This document shows positions 60,361 through 64,000 of a stretch of DNA of 64,000 nt, piece by piece (within the stretch, counting starts at the first letter, position 1; the number at the start of each line of letters is the position of its first letter). Source of the DNA: Camelus bactrianus (Eukaryota > Chordata > Mammalia > Artiodactyla > Camelidae); assembly GCF_048773025.1 (NCBI RefSeq), contig NC_133551.1, positions 38,022,501 to 38,086,500 on the forward strand. The letters run 5' to 3'. The notes below the pieces were generated by a model that was not told where the DNA came from, did not search any database, and was given only the letters and a program-made list of their open reading frames with translations. Made by a program: the position numbers and the translations under genes.

Positions 60361-61104
60361 GACGTGGATAGAGGTGTGCCTTCTAGTTCCGGCATTCAGT
60401 GATGCTGCCCCAGCTCACTCTTCTGCTGCCAGCCTCTGGGAAACCAGAACCACTCAGCCAGTCAGAATCCAGTTACACCTGGGCACACCTGTGCTTGGTC
60501 GACATCCCCCCGGGAAGGTGTCTGGTGATCCAGTTCGTGCCTTGACAGTTGATAAGGGGAAGGAAAAGGCTCGTGGGACAATGAGCTTGGCGCTTTTATT
60601 ACTGTCACAGATGATACAGACGGCTGCTTAGCCAATAATACCATGAATTGTCAAAAAAAAAAAAATCTGACGTTAACACAATTAGGTCGTGTCACCAGCC
60701 AGGTTGGGAATGCTGTTCTGAAAATGAGCCTCTTCTCTGTGTATAAACAGCCTGCTTCCTCTCAGGCCATAGGATCTACACGGTGAGGGCATTTCTATTC
60801 AGTTCCAACTTACAGGGTTTGCCTGAAGAATAATGAATAAACGAAATGCTAAAGAAATGACAGGCATGCATGAAGAAGCAAGCACCTTTTGAAAACGGAG
60901 GTCCCCTTTTCGAGGGTCTTGTGTGCCAGCTACAAATAAAAGAGGAAAGTTGAGGTTCTTTAAGGACAAGGGATATGCCTTAATCGTCCTCACGTTGCTG
61001 CGCTTCTCACGATGCTCCCGTGGTGTCTCGCACGTGGGAGGCATCTGGGAAAGGTTGTAGAGAATGAAAGGAGCAAAACACAGGCCGCTCAGTTACTGCT
61101 GTGT

Positions 61105-61315
61105 TTCAGAGCTGGGATTTGCAACCTTGGCGCGATTGAGATTGGCGGCCAAGTCATTCTTTGCTGTGGGGCTGCCCTGTGCACAGTAGGGTGTTGAACA
61201 GCATCTCTGGCCTCTACCCACGAGACACGCAGTAGCCTGCATCCTCTCCCCTGAGCCATGATGATCAAAGATAACACTAGATATTGAATGAAATTGCCCC
61301 AGATCGAGAACCACT
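61105..61315 (+). mobile_element. hAT-Charlie-type MITE
   Basis: Contains GATTTGCAACCTTGGCGCG, CATTCTTTGCTGTGGGGCT, CAGCATCTCTGGCCTCTACC and the end CGAGAACCACTG, the phrase order of a common mammal-wide hAT MITE. The subfamily is not assigned. Confidence 0.7.
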
Positions 61316-61764
61316 GTTTTAGAGTATAGCTGTGTTCTAGAAAGCCTTCTAAAAGTTAAGACACTTGCATAAATAAACTTCAAGTTAATATACCCATGAT
61401 TCCATCCAGTAAGTACGAGCAGTGCACCTCTCAGCGTGGGCAGCTCCGTGAGGGCTCTCTGCCTTCAGTAAGCAAGGAGCGACGTCAAACACAATTCAGA
61501 CTCAAATTACATGAATCATTATGAAGCATGCACTGCATATCAAGGTGTTTTCATAAAGCTTCTCTCATTTCTCTCAGTCTGGCTGGTTTGTTCTGTAATC
61601 ATCTCATGAAACAAAACAGGCTTCCTTTCCAATTAAAAAGCAACTCATTGTTTTATTTTAAAGAACATGAGTGAAAATGATCTTTCTAGCCTCTGATCCG
61701 TCAACATCAACTTTTAGAGTGTTTCGAGTGGAGTGGCACCTCAGGTAAACCACGAATAGGGATA

Positions 61765-61995
61765 AAAAAGCACGGTGGACTGGATGGTGTCCGATCTGTG
61801 GTGAATCCCAGCGCTCCTGTTCCATTGTGACGTTAGCTCTGAGGAAGACACTTCACCTCTCTGAGCAGCAGTTTCTTCCAGAAAAGAGCCGACAGGTACA
61901 ATACCACCTTGAGGCGTTTCTGCTCGAGGGCATAATGAATGCCAGGTGCCTCGCCCAGTGTCTGGCTTGCTGGCACACAATAAACAGCACCGTCA
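61765..61995 (+). repeat. MIR, plus strand
   Basis: CACTTCACCTCTCTGAGCAG, CAGTTTCTTCCAGAAAAGAG and ACACAATAAACAGCACC keep MIR order with wear. Confidence 0.65.
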
Positions 61996-62379
61996 TTCTA
62001 GAGAGAGGTTCATCGAGGCAAAAGCAGCTCACCACGTCTTAGAATCACTCACTGTCTGAGAAGCAGCCAGATTCTGTAAATTCTGGGAAGTCATGGCAGG
62101 GAGGCCTTACCAATGTTTTTTGGAAGTCAGTTACTAAATCAAGCCACGCCCCTCTCCCTCGGGGCTGAGCCAGTGATGGGTATTTTCAATGCCAAGTTAG
62201 AAATTATCGAAAGAGTAGTTTCCAGTGGCAGATTTGTTATAAACCACTGGGATAAATGAGACAAGGAAAATGTGGGAGGGTCAGGACAGAAAATGCATCT
62301 CCTTGTGGAAGAAGGAAAAAGTTAACCATCAGCTACATCCATCTTCCCAGGTCACTGAGACACTCTTTACACAGCATGT

Positions 62380-62615
62380 GTTTATCCATTACCTACTATG
62401 TGTCAGGATACGAATCCCTACTATGTGCCAGGATCCAAAGCCTGCTTCTGCCACTTGCCAACTCTGTGGCCTCGAGCAGTTTAGCAATTTCACTTTCCTT
62501 CTTGGTTAAACTGGGAGAACCCCTACCTCAGAGAGGCTTTCTGTGGACTAGAGATACTGCCTATAAAATTTCTGGTGGTTTCTGACACGTAGGAGGCACT
62601 CAGTAAATGCATAGC
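62380..62615 (+). repeat. MIR, plus strand
   Basis: CTTCTGCCACTTGCCAACTC, TTTCACTTTCCTTCTTGG and GTAGGAGGCACTCAGTAAAT follow MIR order. Just 5' is a short doubled CCTACTATGTG(T/C)CAGGAT unit. Confidence 0.75.
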
Positions 62616-62693
62616 GCTGTCCTCTTAATCTGTTTATTCTCACTGAAATAATTGCATGATGTTAAGGAAGAGAGAAGAAAGAAAACCATAGTC

Positions 62694-62845
62694 CAGTGGT
62701 TCTCAGCTTGAGTCTGCAGAAGCACAGAGTCTGGGATTCAGTAGGTCTCTGTGGGGTGAGGCCCAAGAATTTGCATTTCTAACAAGTTCCCAGATGTGGT
62801 TGATGCAGCTAATGCAGGGATCATCCCTTAAGAGCCACAGTCTCA
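62694..62845 (+). mobile_element. MER5-type hAT MITE
   Basis: Starts CAGTGGTTCTCAGCTTGAGT and contains GGGATTCAGTAGGTCTCTG, GAATTTGCATTTCTAACAAG and TTCCCAGATGTGGTTGATG, then a worn AAGAGCCACAG end. Classic MER5 order. No clean 8-base duplication was found. Confidence 0.75.
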
Positions 62846-63035
62846 CCCATCCCTGTGGCCCAGCTCCTTCCTGACCGTCAAGTATGTGAGAAGACAGGGT
62901 GAGTAGGTACAGAAGAGATACTAAAGTGTTCAACTGCTGACTTGTGACAGGAGGAGGGCTCCTGGGATTTGACTCAGTGTAACCAGATCCCCGAGGGTCT
63001 GCGGGGTCTAAATGGTCACCGCCAGACATTTATGA

Positions 63036-63635
<600 letters not shown>

Positions 63636-64000
63636 ATAGCACAGGTCTGGGTAGGTATCTGTCCCTTTGATGTCCTTCACCCTGAAGCCATCTGCTTTCC
63701 CCTCCACTTGTTGCTTCCCTCTAAAGTCGCATCCCTAACATCTGCACCATCTCTCCTGGCCTGAGCGTTAGCCCTGATGTTTGTGCCATCTCTCCATGCC
63801 TGGTGTCTGTCTTCTGCCTTGTTTTTCCTCATGGATGCATGACCTTGGATATATATTGGGAGGGTAGGGGTAAAGATGAGGAGTGGGGCGTGGTCATGCT
63901 GTATTATTCACGATATGATCTGAATGGGGGGGTGGTGATTGAATGAGGCATGGTTAGAGCTACTTTCAGTTTCTGAAAAGCACCCACACTCGGAGATGGA
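63636..64000 (+). other. DAB1: DAB1 3' untranslated region, or start of a 3'UTR intron
   Basis: Sequence after the stop codon. No AATAAA poly(A) signal occurs before the window ends, so the transcript must continue. A good donor-like GTAGGT lies at 63651-63656, after CTGG, so the exon could end about 15 bases past the stop and splice to a separate 3'UTR exon. I cannot tell which is used. Confidence 0.6.

Overview
This is a stretch of mammalian nuclear DNA holding most of one gene, DAB1 (Disabled-1), the Reelin-pathway adaptor, read on the + strand. Twelve coding exons can be placed at base resolution between 13148 and 63635. Joined in order they give 486 residues in one unbroken frame ending at TAG (63633-63635). 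As I recall the long human form, its first 102 residues would lie upstream and 102 + 486 = 588, its full length. The numbering therefore puts Y185, Y198, Y200, Y220 and Y232, the PTB residues S114 and F158, and three Cdk5 sites exactly where the family has them. Exon numbers used here (5 to 14, with 9b and 9c) follow the usual vertebrate scheme from memory.

The host is most likely a camelid (camel, llama or alpaca). The window carries tRNA-derived SINEs of the camelid type (A box, B box, then a tail with repeated AAATA and CCTAATTACC). It also carries several L1 3' ends of the cetartiodactyl type, and no Alu, B1 or BovB elements. The species cannot be fixed from this sequence.

Layout: 1-13147 is upstream intron with L1 3' ends, MIRs and a Tigger-type MITE nested in an older repeat. 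13148-16187 holds four exons in 3 kb: the C-terminal part of the PTB domain and then the tyrosine-motif exons. 22530-22589 is the Y232 exon. A 20.4 kb intron follows. At 43036-43225 are two tiny exons separated by a 91-base intron, which together encode the optional 33-residue insert. 48207-50623 holds two proline-rich exons, 58879-59427 the large 549-base exon, and 63067-63635 the last two coding exons. The rest is intron dominated by old MIR, L2, L3-like and hAT fossils, with a few younger SINE and L1 insertions and one pure 84-base AAT microsatellite.

The best signal is the splicing architecture. The first eight exons are all phase 0 and multiples of three. Three consecutive ones end in a Tyr-Gln codon pair at the splice site, so the residues after each phosphotyrosine are chosen by which exon follows. 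Those same three exons are the only ones whose donors lack G at +5. The Y232 exon ends in two tandem GTAAGT donors, and the two 33-residue-insert exons look like an old tandem exon duplication. I found no second gene, RNA gene, CRISPR array or retrocopy that I can support.
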